Numbered from the stretch's first letter, positions 48,521 to 59,844 are shown. The stretch is 64,000 nucleotides of DNA from Brenneria bubanii (GCF_022378355.1 NZ_JAKMAJ010000002.1:372001-436000), one strand, 5' to 3'. The notes: a model not told the origin generated them from the sequence alone. A program made the numbers and translations.

Positions 48521-49567
48521 GTGAGCAAAAAGAAACTGTCAAAAGGTCAACAACGTCGGGTTAGCGCAAATCATCAGCGTCGTCTTAAACACGCAGAGAG
48601 TAAAGTCGAATGGGAGGATAGCCAGCTGGGCGATGCCCAGGAAGGCATTATTATCAGCCGGTTCGGCATGCACGCGGATGTGGAATCCGCCAACGGCGCT
48701 TTGCATCGCTGTAACATTCGCCGCACCATTAAGTCGTTGGTTACCGGCGACCGCGTTGTCTGGCGGGCGGGAAATGAAGCGCTGGCCGGCATCAGCGGCA
48801 TTGTTGAAGCCGTCCACCCGCGCCACTCCGTTTTGACGCGTCCTGACTTCTATGACGGTGTAAAACCGATCGCTGCCAACATCGATCAGATCGTCATCGT
48901 TTCGGCCATTCTCCCTGAACTGTCACTGAATATTATCGATCGCTACCTGGTTGCCTGCGAAACACTGGAAGTCGAACCCTTGATCGTTCTGAACAAGATC
49001 GATCTGCTGGACGAAGAAGCGCGTCAGTTCGTCGACGGCCTGATGGATACCTACCGCGCGCTCAACTATCCGGTGATTATGGTCTCAAGCCATACGCAAC
49101 AGGGCATCGTCGAACTGAAACAGGCGCTGACCGGCCGCATCAGCATTTTCGCCGGGCAATCCGGCGTGGGCAAATCCAGCCTGCTCAATACCCTGCTGGC
49201 GCTGGGAGAGGATATCCTGGTCAACGAAGTTTCAGATAACTCGGGACTGGGACAACATACCACGACGGCGGCCAGGCTTTACCATTTCCCTGATGGCGGA
49301 GATGTCATTGACTCGCCGGGCGTGCGCGAATTCGGTCTTTGGCACCTGGAGCCAGAGCAGGTCACCAGCGGCTTTGTTGAATTTCGTGAATATATGGGGA
49401 GTTGCAAATTCCGCGACTGTAGCCATGACAACGATCCCGGCTGCGCGATTCGCGCGGCGGTCGAACGTGGCGATATCGCCGAAGAACGTTTCGATAACTA
49501 TCACCGAATTCTGGAAAGCATGGCTCAGGTAAAAACGCGTAAAACCTTTTCCGATACGGATAACTGA
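48521..49567 (+). CDS. rsgA: RsgA, small-subunit ribosome maturation GTPase
   Basis: 348 aa, GTG start with GAGG upstream. The N-terminal OB fold is followed by a circularly permuted GTPase domain (N-K-I-D early, then [10 protein letters not shown] and D-S-P-G-V-R). The C-terminal zinc site has C-K-F-R-D-C and D-P-G-C with a His. It checks and releases RbfA at late 30S assembly. It begins the rsgA-psd-mscM run. Confidence 0.96.
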   Translation: MSKKKLSKGQQRRVSANHQRRLKHAESKVEWEDSQLGDAQEGIIISRFGMHADVESANGALHRCNIRRTIKSLVTGDRVVWRAGNEALAGISGIVEAVHPRHSVLTRPDFYDGVKPIAANIDQIVIVSAILPELSLNIIDRYLVACETLEVEPLIVLNKIDLLDEEARQFVDGLMDTYRALNYPVIMVSSHTQQGIVELKQALTGRISIFAGQSGVGKSSLLNTLLALGEDILVNEVSDNSGLGQHTTTAARLYHFPDGGDVIDSPGVREFGLWHLEPEQVTSGFVEFREYMGSCKFRDCSHDNDPGCAIRAAVERGDIAEERFDNYHRILESMAQVKTRKTFSDTDN

Positions 49568-49604
49568 CATTTATCTTATCCCTCGCTACAATGCGCCCCC
49601 TTAT

Positions 49605-49630
49605 ACGTCGGGCTTATCGATACCCGACGT
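49605..49630 (+). terminator. Hairpin after rsgA
   Basis: ACGTCGGG and CCCGACGT form a perfect 8-bp stem around a 10-nt loop. No T-tract follows, so it may be an mRNA-end or weak terminator structure. Confidence 0.5.
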
Positions 49631-49639
49631 TCTCAAGGG

Positions 49640-49760
49640 CCGTCGCACGCAGCGTTTAACATCGCTCACGGCGATTTTTTATAGCGGGCTGGCCACGCCC
49701 GCTCCCTGAAAGACCGTCGCAAGCAGCGTTCAAAATCGCTCCCGGCGATTTCTTATAGCG
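49640..49760. repeat. Two 47-bp direct repeats between rsgA and psd
   Basis: Units at 49640-49686 and 49714-49760 match at 42 of 47 positions. Each starts CCGTCGC and ends TTATAGCG, with an internal hairpin ATCGCTC-C/A-CGGCGAT followed by a T-rich run. The second ends 24 bp before the psd start. They may act as tandem weak terminators or processing sites. Confidence 0.8.
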
Positions 49761-49784
49761 CACCATTAATCCAAGAGGCTCACT

Positions 49785-50744
49785 GTGCTGGATAACATCA
49801 AAATCAAATTACAGTATTGGCTTCCCAAAATCTGGCTGACCCGTTTAGCCGGCTGGGGAGCCGATAAGGCGGCAGGTAAACTCACCCAGTGGGCGATCGA
49901 TCTGTTTGTCCGTTATTACAAGGTCAACATGCAGGAGGCGCAGCAGCCGGATACCGCCGCTTACTCGACCTTCAACGCGTTTTTCGTTCGTCCTTTGCGC
50001 CCGGAAACACGCCCGATCGATCCTCACGCCCACCGCTTGGTACAGCCGGCCGACGGCGTACTGTCGCAGTTCGGCGCCATTACCGACGGTCAGTTGATTC
50101 AGGCCAAAAACCACAACTATTCCCTGGAAGCGCTGCTGGCGGGCAACTATGTTATGGCCGAGCTATTCCGCGGTGGCCAGTTCGCCACAACCTATTTATC
50201 GCCGCGTGATTATCACCGCGTGCACATGCCGTGCGACGGCGTGCTGCGGGAAATGATTTATGTACCGGGAGACTTGTTCTCCGTGAATCTGCTGACGGCG
50301 GCGAACGTGCCCAATCTCTTCGCCCGCAATGAACGTGTTATCTGTCTGTTCGACACTGAATTCGGCCCGCTGGCGCAGATTCTTGTCGGCGCCACCATCG
50401 TCGGCAGCATTGAAACCGTCTGGGCCGGTGTGATCACGCCGCCGCGGGAGGGCATCATCAAACGCTGGACCTACCCCTGCGCCGGAGAGGAAAACGCCAT
50501 TGAACTGACGAAAGGTCAGGAAATGGGACGTTTTAAATTGGGATCCACGGTGATCAATCTGTTCTCGCCGGATCAGGTACAGTTTTCCGCCAACCTCAAT
50601 TGCCTCAGCGTCACCCGCATGGGCGAACCTTTCGCCGAATCGCTACAGGGTGAACAGGCAAACGAAGCGCAGCAGGAAAATACCGCAGAGGAATTCGGAC
50701 AACCTCGGCAGGCAGAAGAAATGAAGACCGACGGTCAGGGGTAA
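49785..50744 (+). CDS. psd: Phosphatidylserine decarboxylase proenzyme
   Basis: 319 aa, GTG start ([10 protein letters not shown]). The pyruvoyl self-cleavage site is L-G-S254-T in [11 protein letters not shown], with the D-Y-H-R-V-H-M-P active-site segment near residue 144. It makes phosphatidylethanolamine on the inner membrane. The C-terminal extension after the LGST domain is acidic and Gln/Glu-rich, as in E. coli. It precedes mscM by 57 bp and is likely co-transcribed with it. Confidence 0.97.
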   Translation: MLDNIKIKLQYWLPKIWLTRLAGWGADKAAGKLTQWAIDLFVRYYKVNMQEAQQPDTAAYSTFNAFFVRPLRPETRPIDPHAHRLVQPADGVLSQFGAITDGQLIQAKNHNYSLEALLAGNYVMAELFRGGQFATTYLSPRDYHRVHMPCDGVLREMIYVPGDLFSVNLLTAANVPNLFARNERVICLFDTEFGPLAQILVGATIVGSIETVWAGVITPPREGIIKRWTYPCAGEENAIELTKGQEMGRFKLGSTVINLFSPDQVQFSANLNCLSVTRMGEPFAESLQGEQANEAQQENTAEEFGQPRQAEEMKTDGQG

Positions 50745-50801
50745 GCAGCCCCCGGTCACTAACCATTTCCGTTATTATTGCAAGTTAAGGGTGGGCCAAA
50801 C

Positions 50802-53800
50802 GTGCGTCTGATTGCGATTTTTCTGCTGGGATGTTGGTTATCTACCGCCTCCTGGGCCGCCTCATTGCCCAGCGAGGCGCAATTACGGCAACAATTACAG
50901 CTAGCAGAAGCGAACAAAGGCGCGGCCGACCAGGCTTCGATTGTCGAAGAGCTGCGGCTCGCCCTGAATGCATTGCAGGAACGCAATGAATCACGCGAAC
51001 GCGCAGCGCAGTATCAGAGCGTCATCGATGATTTTCCCAAGCTGATACAGGAACTGCGGCGTCAGATAACGTCGGAGGATGACAAGTCGTCGGCGATATC
51101 GGAAAGCCTGACCGTTAACGATCTTGAGCAGCAAAGCCTACAGAGCAGCAGCCAGCTGCTGGAGCAGGCCCGCCAGCTCCAGCAAGAGCAGGATCGTCTG
51201 CGGGAGATCGGCGATTCTCTGGGGCAACTTCCCCAACAACAAACCGAAGCCAGCCGCTCACTCAGCGACATAGAACGCCGCATCCAGCTTCTGGGCGCCC
51301 CGTCCTCTCCGCTGGGGCAGGTTCAGCTCGTCGCATTGCAGGCGGAGGCGGCGTTGCGTAAAAGCCGGGTTGATGAGCTGGAACTGGCGCAATTATCCGC
51401 CAGCAGCCGTCAGGAGTTATCGCGTGTACGCGCCGAACTTTATAAAAAACGCCACGATAACCTGGATACTCACCTACAAAATCTGCGCAGCAGAATCAAT
51501 AATCTGCGGCAAAAAGAGGCCGAGCAGGCGCTTGAAAAAACCGAACTGCTGGCTGAACAAAGCGGAGATCTGCCCTCCGTTATCAGTGCACAATTGAAAA
51601 TTAACCGCGAGCTGTCTGTGTCCCTCAACCAGCAGGCCCAGCGTATGGATCTCATCGCGTCTCAGCAACGGCAGGCCGCGACGCAAACCATTCAGGTGCG
51701 TCAGGCGCTGAGCACCATCCGTGAACAGTCTCAATGGCTCGGCGTGTCGCCGGTATTGGGCGAAACGCTGCGCGCCCAGATTGCCCGGCTACCGGAAATG
51801 CCCAAGCCGCAAATGCTGGACAGCGATATGGCGCAGTTGCGGGTACAACGTCTGCACTTTGAGGATTTGATAAATAAACCCCATGAGGTTGATAAAATCA
51901 AACAGGATGACGGTTCGCTGCTGACCAGCACGCAGCAGCGCATCCTGGCCGAGCAGCTGCGCACCCAGCGGAATCTGCTGACTTCGTTGATTTCCGGCTG
52001 TGATACGCAAATTCTGGAGTTGACCAAACTCAAGGTCGCCAACAGCCAGTTAGTCGATGCCCTGAACGAAACCCGTGAAGCGGCGCACCGCTATCTTTTC
52101 TGGGTTGCCGATGTCGACCCCATGACCTTTTCCTATCCTCTCAAGCTGGTGCAGGATCTTACCCGGCTGCTGTCGCTGGATACGCTGACCCAGCTCGGCG
52201 GTGCCATGGGCATGATGGTTACCAGCCGTGAAACCGTCATTCCCCTGCTGGGGGCGCTGCTGCTGGTCGGGTTCAGCATCAGCTCTCGCCGCCATTACCA
52301 CGCATTTCTTGAGCGCGCCAGCAGCCGGGTGGGTAAAGTCACGCTCGACCACTTTACCCTGACGCTGCGAACCGTTTTCTGGTCGATCCTGGCGGCATTG
52401 CCGCTACCGGTGCTCTGGGCTGCCTGGGGCTATGGGCTGCAAAACGCCTGGCCTTATCCGATAGCCGTGGCGATCGGCGACAGCGTTACCGCTACCGTGC
52501 CGTTAATGTGGGTGGTCATGATCAGCGCGTCATTCTCCCATCCTCAAGGCCTATTTATCGCTCACTTCCGCTGGTCGCCCGAACGGGTTGCCCGGGCCAT
52601 GCGTTATTACCGTTTATCGATCGCGTTTATCGTGCCTTTAATCATGGCGCTGATCACTTTTGATAAACTGAACGACCGTGAGTTCTCGAGCACGCTGGGA
52701 CGTTTGTGCTTTATCTTGCTTTGTATGGCGCTGAGTCTGGTTACCACCGGCCTGAAGCGTTCGGGCATTCCTCTCTATCTGAATAAAGAAGGTTCGGGGG
52801 AAAATCCGGTCAATCAGGCGATGTGGAATTTGCTGATCTGCGTCCCGCTGGCCGCGGCGCTGGCTTCCTGCATCGGCTATCTGACCACCGCTCAGGCGTT
52901 ACTGGTACGGCTGGAAACCTCGGTATCCATCTGGTTCTTCCTGCTGGTAATTTATTACATTATTCGCCGCTGGATGCTGATTCAGCGCAGACGTATCGCG
53001 TTTGATCGCGCCAAGCATCGGCGTTCGGGTATGCTGGCGCAACGCGCCCGCGGTGAAGACGACTCGCCCGCCCCCACCTATCATGAGGGAAGCTTGGAGA
53101 CGATCGAAGAGCCGGTGGTGGATCTGGATGCCATCAGCGCTAAATCATTGCAGCTGGTTCGCTCTATTCTGACGTTAATCGCGCTGGTGTCAGTGATTGT
53201 GCTGTGGTCAGAAATTCACTCCGCGTTTGCCTTCATGGAAAACATCAGCCTATGGGACGTGACCAATACGGTACAGGGCGTTGAAAGTATCCAGTCCATT
53301 ACCTTAGGCTCGGTACTGATCGCGGTGCTTATCTTTGTTATTACCGCACAGCTGGTGCGCAATCTGCCGGCATTGCTCGAGCTGGCGTTATTGCAGCATC
53401 TGGATCTTTCCCCCGGCAGCGGATACGCCATCACCACCATCAGCAAATATATTCTGATGCTGATTGGCTGCATGATGGGATTCTCGCTCATCGGCATCGA
53501 GTGGTCCAAATTGCAATGGCTGGTCGCCGCGCTGGGCGTCGGTTTGGGATTCGGCCTGCAGGAAATTTTCGCCAACTTTATCTCCGGGCTGATTATCCTG
53601 TTTGAAAAACCGATACGCATCGGCGATACCGTTACCATCCGCGATCTTACCGGCAGCATCATGCGCATTAATACCCGGGCGACCACCATCTCGGACTGGG
53701 ACCGCAAAGAGATCATCGTACCGAACAAAGCCTTTATCACGGAACAGTTTATCAACTGGTCCCTGTCTGATTCGGTAACGCGTGTGGTCTTGAGCATACC

Positions 53801-54128
53801 GGCGCCCGCCGATGCCGACAGTAAAGAGGTGACGGATTTGCTGATGGATGCGGTGAGCCGCTGTTCGCTGATTCTGGATAACCCAGCGCCGGAAGCGTTT
53901 CTGGTCGATTTGCAGCAGGGCATCCAGATTTTCGAACTGCGCATTTTCGCCGCCGAAATGGGGCATCGCATGCCGTTACGCCACGAACTCCACCAGTTGA
54001 TTCTGGAAAATTACCGCAAACACAATCTGGTCATGCCATATCCGCCATTCCAGATGCGGATGGATAACTTATCGCGTAAGGGAAAAACCTTGTCTTCGGG
54101 TAATGACCGCACCACCGGCAGCGTATAG
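50802..54128 (+). CDS. mscM: MscM (YjeP), mini-conductance mechanosensitive channel
   Basis: 1108 aa from the GTG at 50802 (V-R-L-I-A-I-F-L-L), the position of the E. coli start; the frame extends 8 codons further upstream. A cleaved signal (S-W-A-A) is followed by a roughly 450-residue coiled-coil periplasmic domain, about eleven membrane helices and the MscS-like pore and beta domain (L-G-V-G-L-G-F-G-L-Q-E-I-F-A-N-F-I-S-G). It opens on hypo-osmotic shock. It ends convergently with epmA across a bidirectional hairpin. Confidence 0.96.
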   Translation: MRLIAIFLLGCWLSTASWAASLPSEAQLRQQLQLAEANKGAADQASIVEELRLALNALQERNESRERAAQYQSVIDDFPKLIQELRRQITSEDDKSSAISESLTVNDLEQQSLQSSSQLLEQARQLQQEQDRLREIGDSLGQLPQQQTEASRSLSDIERRIQLLGAPSSPLGQVQLVALQAEAALRKSRVDELELAQLSASSRQELSRVRAELYKKRHDNLDTHLQNLRSRINNLRQKEAEQALEKTELLAEQSGDLPSVISAQLKINRELSVSLNQQAQRMDLIASQQRQAATQTIQVRQALSTIREQSQWLGVSPVLGETLRAQIARLPEMPKPQMLDSDMAQLRVQRLHFEDLINKPHEVDKIKQDDGSLLTSTQQRILAEQLRTQRNLLTSLISGCDTQILELTKLKVANSQLVDALNETREAAHRYLFWVADVDPMTFSYPLKLVQDLTRLLSLDTLTQLGGAMGMMVTSRETVIPLLGALLLVGFSISSRRHYHAFLERASSRVGKVTLDHFTLTLRTVFWSILAALPLPVLWAAWGYGLQNAWPYPIAVAIGDSVTATVPLMWVVMISASFSHPQGLFIAHFRWSPERVARAMRYYRLSIAFIVPLIMALITFDKLNDREFSSTLGRLCFILLCMALSLVTTGLKRSGIPLYLNKEGSGENPVNQAMWNLLICVPLAAALASCIGYLTTAQALLVRLETSVSIWFFLLVIYYIIRRWMLIQRRRIAFDRAKHRRSGMLAQRARGEDDSPAPTYHEGSLETIEEPVVDLDAISAKSLQLVRSILTLIALVSVIVLWSEIHSAFAFMENISLWDVTNTVQGVESIQSITLGSVLIAVLIFVITAQLVRNLPALLELALLQHLDLSPGSGYAITTISKYILMLIGCMMGFSLIGIEWSKLQWLVAALGVGLGFGLQEIFANFISGLIILFEKPIRIGDTVTIRDLTGSIMRINTRATTISDWDRKEIIVPNKAFITEQFINWSLSDSVTRVVLSIPAPADADSKEVTDLLMDAVSRCSLILDNPAPEAFLVDLQQGIQIFELRIFAAEMGHRMPLRHELHQLILENYRKHNLVMPYPPFQMRMDNLSRKGKTLSSGNDRTTGSV

Positions 54129-54141
54129 GCGCAGAGAGAGG

Positions 54142-54166
54142 AAGGCGGGTGCGACGCACCCGCCTT
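54142..54166. terminator. Bidirectional terminator hairpin between mscM and epmA
   Basis: AAGGCGGGTGC-GAC-GCACCCGCCTT forms a perfect 11-bp stem with A/T ends on both sides, between convergent genes. Confidence 0.8.
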
Positions 54167-54186
54167 AATGACGCGAAGACCGTTCG

Positions 54187-55164
54187 TCAGGAACGCTCAA
54201 CCGGAAAAGCGATCACATCGCTCAGTTTCTCAGCGCCCAGCGCCAGCATAATCAGACGATCGACGCCCAACGCCACCCCTGAACATTCCGGCATGCCGTG
54301 CTGCAACGCCGCCAGCAAATTCTCATCAATCGGCTGTTGAGTCAGCCCCAGCGCGGCGCGCTTGCGGTTATCCTGCTCAAAACGCTGGCGCTGCTCATCG
54401 CTGTCGGTCAATTCGCGAAAACCGTTCGCCAGTTCGATGCCTTTGAAATAGACCTCGAAACGTTCGGCAACCCGATGGTCTTCCGTGCTGATTTCCGCCA
54501 GTGAGGCCTGCGTCGCCGGGAAATGATAGACAAACGTCGGCTTTTCGCCGCCGATATTCGGTTCAACGCCGAAGGTAAATAACATCTGAACCAGCGCGTC
54601 TCTGTCTTCTTCCCGGCAGGCGATATCACCCAGCCCCAATTTTTCCGCCACGTCGCGCAGCTGAGCCTTTTCAGCGGAAAGCGGGTCGATATCCAAATGG
54701 CGTAAAAAAGCCTGCTGATACGAGAGCAGCTCGGCGCTTTCGCTTTCCAGCACCTGCTGCAATAAATCATCCACTTCATTCATCAGGCGATACATATCAT
54801 AGTGCGGACGATACCATTCCAGCATGGTGAATTCAGGGTTGTGATATCTGCCGCACTCTTCGTTGCGAAAACTGCGGCATAGCTGAAAGATGGGGCCGCT
54901 GCCATCGGCGAGCAGGCGTTTCATATGGTATTCCGGGCTGGTCATCAGATACAGCGTCATCCCGTCTGAAGCGCCTGGCCCGACAAAACGGGTTTGAAAC
55001 GGACACATATAGACATCCGTCACGGTAGCCCGGCTCATCGCTGGCGTTTCAACCTCCAGTATTCCACGATCGGTGAAAAAACGCCGGATAGCGGAGACTA
55101 TCGACGCGCGCTTTAACAAAGTAGCGACAGAGGCGCTGGGTTGCCAACTTGTCGTTTCGCTCAT
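54187..55164 (-). CDS. epmA: EF-P (R)-beta-lysine ligase EpmA
   Basis: 325 aa from the ATG at 55164 ([12 protein letters not shown]), the length of E. coli EpmA; the frame extends 29 non-conserved codons upstream. It is a truncated class II lysyl-tRNA synthetase paralogue lacking the anticodon domain: motif 2 [20 protein letters not shown] and motif 3 G-V-A-L-G-V-D-R-L. It attaches beta-lysine to Lys34 of EF-P, made by EpmB in the same window. Confidence 0.96.
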   Translation of the reverse strand: MSETTSWQPSASVATLLKRASIVSAIRRFFTDRGILEVETPAMSRATVTDVYMCPFQTRFVGPGASDGMTLYLMTSPEYHMKRLLADGSGPIFQLCRSFRNEECGRYHNPEFTMLEWYRPHYDMYRLMNEVDDLLQQVLESESAELLSYQQAFLRHLDIDPLSAEKAQLRDVAEKLGLGDIACREEDRDALVQMLFTFGVEPNIGGEKPTFVYHFPATQASLAEISTEDHRVAERFEVYFKGIELANGFRELTDSDEQRQRFEQDNRKRAALGLTQQPIDENLLAALQHGMPECSGVALGVDRLIMLALGAEKLSDVIAFPVERS

Positions 55165-55733
55165 GGTTACTACTCCAAAGTCAAACAGGTGGAGCAGTCT
55201 ACCCGTATAAAAGCAGTCAGACAAAAAATTTACCGGGTAAATTTTCGACAATAGCGGGCGTAGACCTCTCAGGACGAGCAGCCGGGAGGGCCCGAGAAAA
55301 AAATGATGGGATAAAAAACCGCGGCGGCATCCCTTAACGTACCCTGCGGCGCCCCCTTAGGCTGGCGGGTAAAGATAACCCGCCATTATTTATAATCAGT
55401 GAAAGATTTTTTTATATCTCGGCGATAAGCGTTATTAAAGAAATAAAAGCATTATTTTCTGGGAATTAAGCCTTTCGATCACGTTTTTATAAGTTATTCC
55501 AGTACACCCTGAAAAAAACACAAAATGCTGGATCACATCAAATTTCATTTGAATCTAATTCGCTATAATCATTTCCACACAAAAAATAGAGGTTTATCTA
55601 TTCTTAATATGTCTATAAAGACATTTTTATGTGGCTTAATGCGCTAATAATTAAGCAGATATATAAAGACTAAGATGAATAGACGTTATTTTCTTATTTT
55701 AACTTAATTAACTTAAGTAACTGGAGGAATGCA
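55165..55733. promoter_or_regulatory. frdA upstream region with FNR-type promoter
   Basis: T-G-G-A-T-C-A-C-A-T-C-A-A (55529-55541) resembles the FNR box upstream of E. coli frdA and is followed by A-T-T-T-C as there. A perfect TATAAT lies at 55564-55569, placing the box about 41 bp before the start site, the class II activation position. A 150-nt AT-rich leader and GGAGG precede the frdA GTG. No gene is present. Confidence 0.7.
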
Positions 55734-57530
55734 GTGCAAACCTATAATGCCGATGTGGCCATTATCGGGGCCGGGGGCGCTGGCTTACGAGCGGCAATTG
55801 CTGCCGCCGAAGCAAATCCCCAACTGAAAATTGCGCTGATCTCGAAAGTCTACCCAATGCGTAGCCATACCGTGGCGGCAGAAGGCGGATCAGCTGCGGT
55901 CACTCAGGACCACGATAGCTTTGATTATCATTTCAACGACACCGTATCCGGTGGCGACTGGCTGTGTGAACAAGATGTTGTCGATACCTTCGTCCACCAC
56001 TGTCCTGAAGAAATGATCCAGTTGGAACAATGGGGCTGCCCATGGAGCCGCAAGCCCGATGGTTCTGTTAACGTCCGCCGTTTCGGCGGGATGAAAATAG
56101 AACGGACCTGGTTTGCTGCCGATAAAACCGGCTTCCATATGCTGCACACCCTATTCCAAACCTCGCTAAAATACCCGCAGATCCAACGTTTTGATGAGCA
56201 TTTTGTTCTCGATGTTCTGGTTGATGACGGCCAGGCTCGGGGCGTTGTCGCCATCAACATGATGGAAGGCGCATTAGTTCAAATCCGCGCGAATTCAGTC
56301 ATTATCGCCACGGGTGGCGCCGGCCGAGTGTATCGTTATAACACCAACGGCGGCATCGTCACCGGTGACGGCATGGGTATGGCGTTCCGCCATGGCGTGC
56401 CGCTGCGCGATATGGAGTTCGTGCAATATCATCCGACCGGCCTGCCGGGCTCCGGTATCTTGATGACCGAAGGTTGCCGTGGCGAAGGCGGCATTATGGT
56501 CAACAAGGATGGCTACCGTTACCTGCAGGATTACGGGATGGGGCCGGAAACGCCGTTGGGCGAGCCGAAAAACAAATACATGGAATTGGGGCCGCGCGAC
56601 AAGGTTTCCCAGGCATTCTGGCATGAATGGCGCGCCGGCCGCACCATCTCCACGCCGCTGGGCGACGTGGTTTATCTTGACCTGCGCCACCTCGGCGAGA
56701 AAAAGCTCAAAGAGCGTCTGCCGTTCATCTGTGAGCTGGCAAAAGCCTATGTTGACGTCGATCCGGTTAAAGAACCGATCCCAATTCGGCCTACCGCGCA
56801 TTACACCATGGGGGGTATCGAGACCAATCAAACCTGCGAAACCCGGATCAAAGGTCTGTTTGCGGTCGGCGAATGCTCATCCGTCGGTCTGCATGGCGCA
56901 AACCGTCTGGGCTCAAACTCGCTGGCCGAACTGGTGGTCTTTGGCCGCATCGCGGGTGAACATGCGGTTCAGCACGCGAAAGCAGCGGCGCCGGCTAACG
57001 GCGGCGCGCTGGATGCGCAAACCCGCGACGTCGAACAAAGCCTGCATAACCTGATGAAACAGGATGGCAACGAAAACTGGTCGAAGATCCGTGACGAAAT
57101 GGGTATGACGATGGAAGAGGGCTGCGGTATTTACCGCACCACCGACCTGATGCAGAAAACCGTGGATAAATTATCCGAGCTGAAAGAGCGCTTCAAACGG
57201 GTGAAAATTACCGACCATTCCAGCGTATTCAATACCGACCTGCTTTATACCATCGAACTGGGTCATAGTCTGGACGTCGCGGAATGTATGGCGCACTCCG
57301 CCATCAACCGCAAAGAGTCCCGTGGCGCTCACCAACGCCTAGATGAAGGCTGCACCGAACGTGATGATGTGAACTACCTGAAGCATACGCTGGCTTTTTA
57401 TAACCCTGAAGGTGCGCCACGTCTGGATTACAGCGATGTGAAAATCACCAAACTTCCCCCGGCTAAACGTGTTTATGGCGCTGAAGGGGACGTTCAGGAT
57501 AAGAGCAAGAAGGAGCAGGCGAATGGCTGA
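55734..57530 (+). CDS. frdA: Fumarate reductase flavoprotein subunit
   Basis: 598 aa, GTG start with GGAGG eight bases upstream. The FAD motif is [10 protein letters not shown], and the covalent FAD His is H45 in [11 protein letters not shown]. Substrate residues lie in H-P-T-G-L and [10 protein letters not shown]. It reduces fumarate to succinate as terminal anaerobic respiration at the inner face of the membrane. It overlaps frdB by 8 nt and belongs to frdABCD. Confidence 0.98.
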   Translation: MQTYNADVAIIGAGGAGLRAAIAAAEANPQLKIALISKVYPMRSHTVAAEGGSAAVTQDHDSFDYHFNDTVSGGDWLCEQDVVDTFVHHCPEEMIQLEQWGCPWSRKPDGSVNVRRFGGMKIERTWFAADKTGFHMLHTLFQTSLKYPQIQRFDEHFVLDVLVDDGQARGVVAINMMEGALVQIRANSVIIATGGAGRVYRYNTNGGIVTGDGMGMAFRHGVPLRDMEFVQYHPTGLPGSGILMTEGCRGEGGIMVNKDGYRYLQDYGMGPETPLGEPKNKYMELGPRDKVSQAFWHEWRAGRTISTPLGDVVYLDLRHLGEKKLKERLPFICELAKAYVDVDPVKEPIPIRPTAHYTMGGIETNQTCETRIKGLFAVGECSSVGLHGANRLGSNSLAELVVFGRIAGEHAVQHAKAAAPANGGALDAQTRDVEQSLHNLMKQDGNENWSKIRDEMGMTMEEGCGIYRTTDLMQKTVDKLSELKERFKRVKITDHSSVFNTDLLYTIELGHSLDVAECMAHSAINRKESRGAHQRLDEGCTERDDVNYLKHTLAFYNPEGAPRLDYSDVKITKLPPAKRVYGAEGDVQDKSKKEQANG

Positions 57531-58260
57531 TGAGATGCAAATCCTGAAAATGGAAATCATGCGCTATAACCCTGAACAGGACAGCGCGCCGCATTTTGAG
57601 ACGTTTGACGTTCCATACAACAAGCAAACCTCTTTACTGGATGCGTTGGGTTATATCAAAGATAACCTGGCTGCCGACCTCTCCTACCGCTGGTCCTGCC
57701 GTATGGCGATTTGCGGCTCATGCGGCATGATGGTGAACAATGTTCCCAAGCTGGCCTGTAAAACCTTTCTGCGTGACTACACAAAAGGAATGAAGGTTGA
57801 AGCGCTGGGCAACTTCCCGATTGAACGTGACTTGGTCGTCGATATGACGCACTTCATTGAAAGCCTGGAAGCCATCAAGCCTTATATCATCGGCAACGAT
57901 CGCAAACCTGCGGACGGCGCGAACAAGCAAACGCCGGCGCAGATGGCGAAATACCACCAGTTCTCCGGTTGTATCAACTGTGGCCTTTGCTATGCCGCCT
58001 GCCCGCAGTTTGGTCTGAACCCAGAGTTCATCGGCCCCGCCGCTATCACGCTGGCGCACCGCTACAACCTGGATAACCGCGATCACGGCAAGAAAGAGCG
58101 TATGCCGCAGATTAACGGCGATAACGGGGTGTGGAGCTGTACTTTTGTGGGTTACTGCTCAGAGGTTTGTCCGAAGCACGTCGACCCTGCCGCTGCTATT
58201 CAGCAAGGTAAGGTCGACAGTGCGAAAGACTTCATGATCGCTATGCTGAAACCGCAATAA
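57523..58260 (+). CDS. frdB: Fumarate reductase iron-sulfur subunit
   Basis: 245 aa from the ATG at 57523; the frame begins 18 codons earlier inside frdA. It has 2Fe-2S ligands in [10 protein letters not shown] and a later C, 4Fe-4[12 protein letters not shown] and 3Fe-4S C-T-F-V-G-Y-C and C-P-K. It carries electrons from menaquinol to FrdA. Confidence 0.98.
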   Translation: MADEMQILKMEIMRYNPEQDSAPHFETFDVPYNKQTSLLDALGYIKDNLAADLSYRWSCRMAICGSCGMMVNNVPKLACKTFLRDYTKGMKVEALGNFPIERDLVVDMTHFIESLEAIKPYIIGNDRKPADGANKQTPAQMAKYHQFSGCINCGLCYAACPQFGLNPEFIGPAAITLAHRYNLDNRDHGKKERMPQINGDNGVWSCTFVGYCSEVCPKHVDPAAAIQQGKVDSAKDFMIAMLKPQ

Positions 58261-58273
58261 GGGAGGGACAATA

Positions 58274-58669
58274 ATGACATCCAAACGTAAAGCGTATGTC
58301 CGTGACATGTCGCCATCCTGGTGGAAAAAGCTGGGTTTTTACCGCTTTTATATGCTGCGTGAAGGTACGGCGATCCCCGCTGTCTGGTTCAGCATCGTAT
58401 TAATGTGTGGCGTATTTTCTCTAAAGAGTGGTCCGGAAAGTTGGGCAAACTTCGTTGGTTTTCTGCAAAACCCGCTGGTATTGCTCATTAATATCATCGC
58501 CTTGCTGGCCGCGGTGCTGCAAACCAAAACCTGGTTTGAGCTGGCGCCGAAAGCCGCCATCATCGTGGTGAAAGACGAGAAGATGGGACCAGAGCCGATT
58601 ATTAAAGGGCTTTGGGTGGTCACCATTGTGGTAACGGTGGCCATTCTGGCTATCGCCTTACTATACTGA
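58274..58669 (+). CDS. frdC: Fumarate reductase membrane anchor FrdC
   Basis: 131 aa with three membrane helices ([38 protein letters not shown]). It begins with the conserved T-S-K-R-K-A-Y-V-R and, with FrdD, anchors the complex and binds menaquinol. A ribosome site GGAGG lies upstream. Confidence 0.96.
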   Translation: MTSKRKAYVRDMSPSWWKKLGFYRFYMLREGTAIPAVWFSIVLMCGVFSLKSGPESWANFVGFLQNPLVLLINIIALLAAVLQTKTWFELAPKAAIIVVKDEKMGPEPIIKGLWVVTIVVTVAILAIALLY

Positions 58670-58683
58670 TCAGGAGAAATCAC

Positions 58684-59040
58684 GTGATTAATCAAATGCC
58701 AAAACGTTCCGATGAACCGCCATTCTGGGGATTATTCGGTGCAGGTGGTATGTGGAGTGCGATCTTCTCTCCGGTTATCATTCTGCTGGTCGGTATTTTA
58801 CTGCCTCTTGGCTTGTTTCCGGATGCGCTGAGTTATGATCGCATCATCGCGTTCAGCCAGAGTTTTATCGGCCGTGTCTTCCTGTTGCTGATGATTATTC
58901 TGCCTATCTGGTGTGGTTTACACCGTCTTCACCACACCATGCATGATGTGAAAATTCATGTCCCAGCCGGGAAATGGGTTTTCTATGGTCTGGCCGCGAT
59001 TCTGAGCGTCGTCACCATTATTGGCATTGTCACGCTGTAG
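58684..59040 (+). CDS. frdD: Fumarate reductase membrane anchor FrdD
   Basis: 118 aa from the GTG at 58684 ([15 protein letters not shown]), with AGGAGA upstream; the longer frame to 58612 lies inside frdC. It has three helices and the H-R-L-H-H-T-M-H-D segment. It closes the frd operon; a terminator follows. Confidence 0.96.
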   Translation: MINQMPKRSDEPPFWGLFGAGGMWSAIFSPVIILLVGILLPLGLFPDALSYDRIIAFSQSFIGRVFLLLMIILPIWCGLHRLHHTMHDVKIHVPAGKWVFYGLAAILSVVTIIGIVTL

Positions 59041-59060
59041 TTGACGCATTGCCATTAACT

Positions 59061-59090
59061 AACGGCCTGCCTATGCAGGCCGTTTTTTTT
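59061..59090 (+). terminator. frd operon terminator
   Basis: AACGGCCTGC-CTAT-GCAGGCCGTT forms a perfect 10-bp stem followed by eight T residues. Confidence 0.92.
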
Positions 59091-59544
59091 AATCTCAACA
59101 GGCCACGTCAGCTAACCGCTAAAATAGCGGAAAAAAAATAATCAAGGTCGATATAAGAGAGAACGCCGAAGTTTGAATACGCGTTGAGTCCTTATATTTA
59201 ATAAAGGATTGATTTATGTTTTTTAGTCTTAAAAAATAGACCCCGTAACGAATATCGATAATAAAATGATAATTAAGTAAAGAGGCTGGGGGATGTCGAC
59301 GAGCCTGGCTTCATTTTATGATTTTCTTTCGGCACATAAAGAATGCCGCCCCCAACAAGCGAAATACTCGCCGAGATATAATTAGTTTAACCTGTTTTTA
59401 AAAATTCAAAGAGGGATAAATACATTATCGAATGTGTGTATTCGCATTAATGAATAACGGCGACATCATCGCTTCTTAATCCGGTCCTTCGTGCATGATG
59501 TCGCCGTCCAAAGAGCGAAGCTTTTTCCTTATTATGCAAATCGC
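59091..59544. other. AT-rich stretch without genes, between frdD and ecnB
   Basis: No gene seen. E. coli has ampC, blc and sugE here; none of these is present, so they are absent or lost in this lineage. Confidence 0.6.
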
Positions 59545-59676
59545 TTACTGCGCGCTACGCTGTATCGCTTCACCACCAGCTTCAACATCCTGTCCGATGC
59601 CTCGCGTTGTATTACAGCCAACGACGGCAGATAAAATGAATACCGAGAAAATGGCAACCAGGCTTTTCTTTAACAT
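59545..59676 (-). CDS. ecnB: Entericidin-family lipoprotein
   Basis: 43 aa, too short for most gene callers. M-L-K-K-S-L-V-A-I-F is followed by the lipobox V-V-G-C, the entericidin signature C-N-T-T-R-G-I-G-Q-D and G-G-E-A-I-Q-R-S-A-Q. AGAAGGA precedes the ATG. Entericidins are small outer-membrane lipoproteins proposed as a bacteriolytic toxin/antidote pair in stationary phase (EcnB toxin, EcnA antidote). Only one is found, in the ecnAB position beside efp; ecnA and ecnB are hard to tell apart, so the symbol is tentative. Confidence 0.88.
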   Translation of the reverse strand: MLKKSLVAIFSVFILSAVVGCNTTRGIGQDVEAGGEAIQRSAQ

Positions 59677-59844
59677 CGTCGATTCCTTCTTAAGGGGAAT
59701 AATCATTTTAGTGATAGGAGAAACTCCTCCTTAAGCGTAGCCAATATTAGCCGTTTCGTGAAAAATTTCAGATGGCTGAAGACAGCAGGATCGGCAGACG
59801 AAAAAAAACCGCCAGAGCGGCGGCGGCTTTTTCAAAAGGCGTGC

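Noticed and set aside
49640..49760. CRISPR-like array
   Set aside because: Only two units of 47 bp with a 27-bp gap, internal hairpins and no cas genes; not a CRISPR array.
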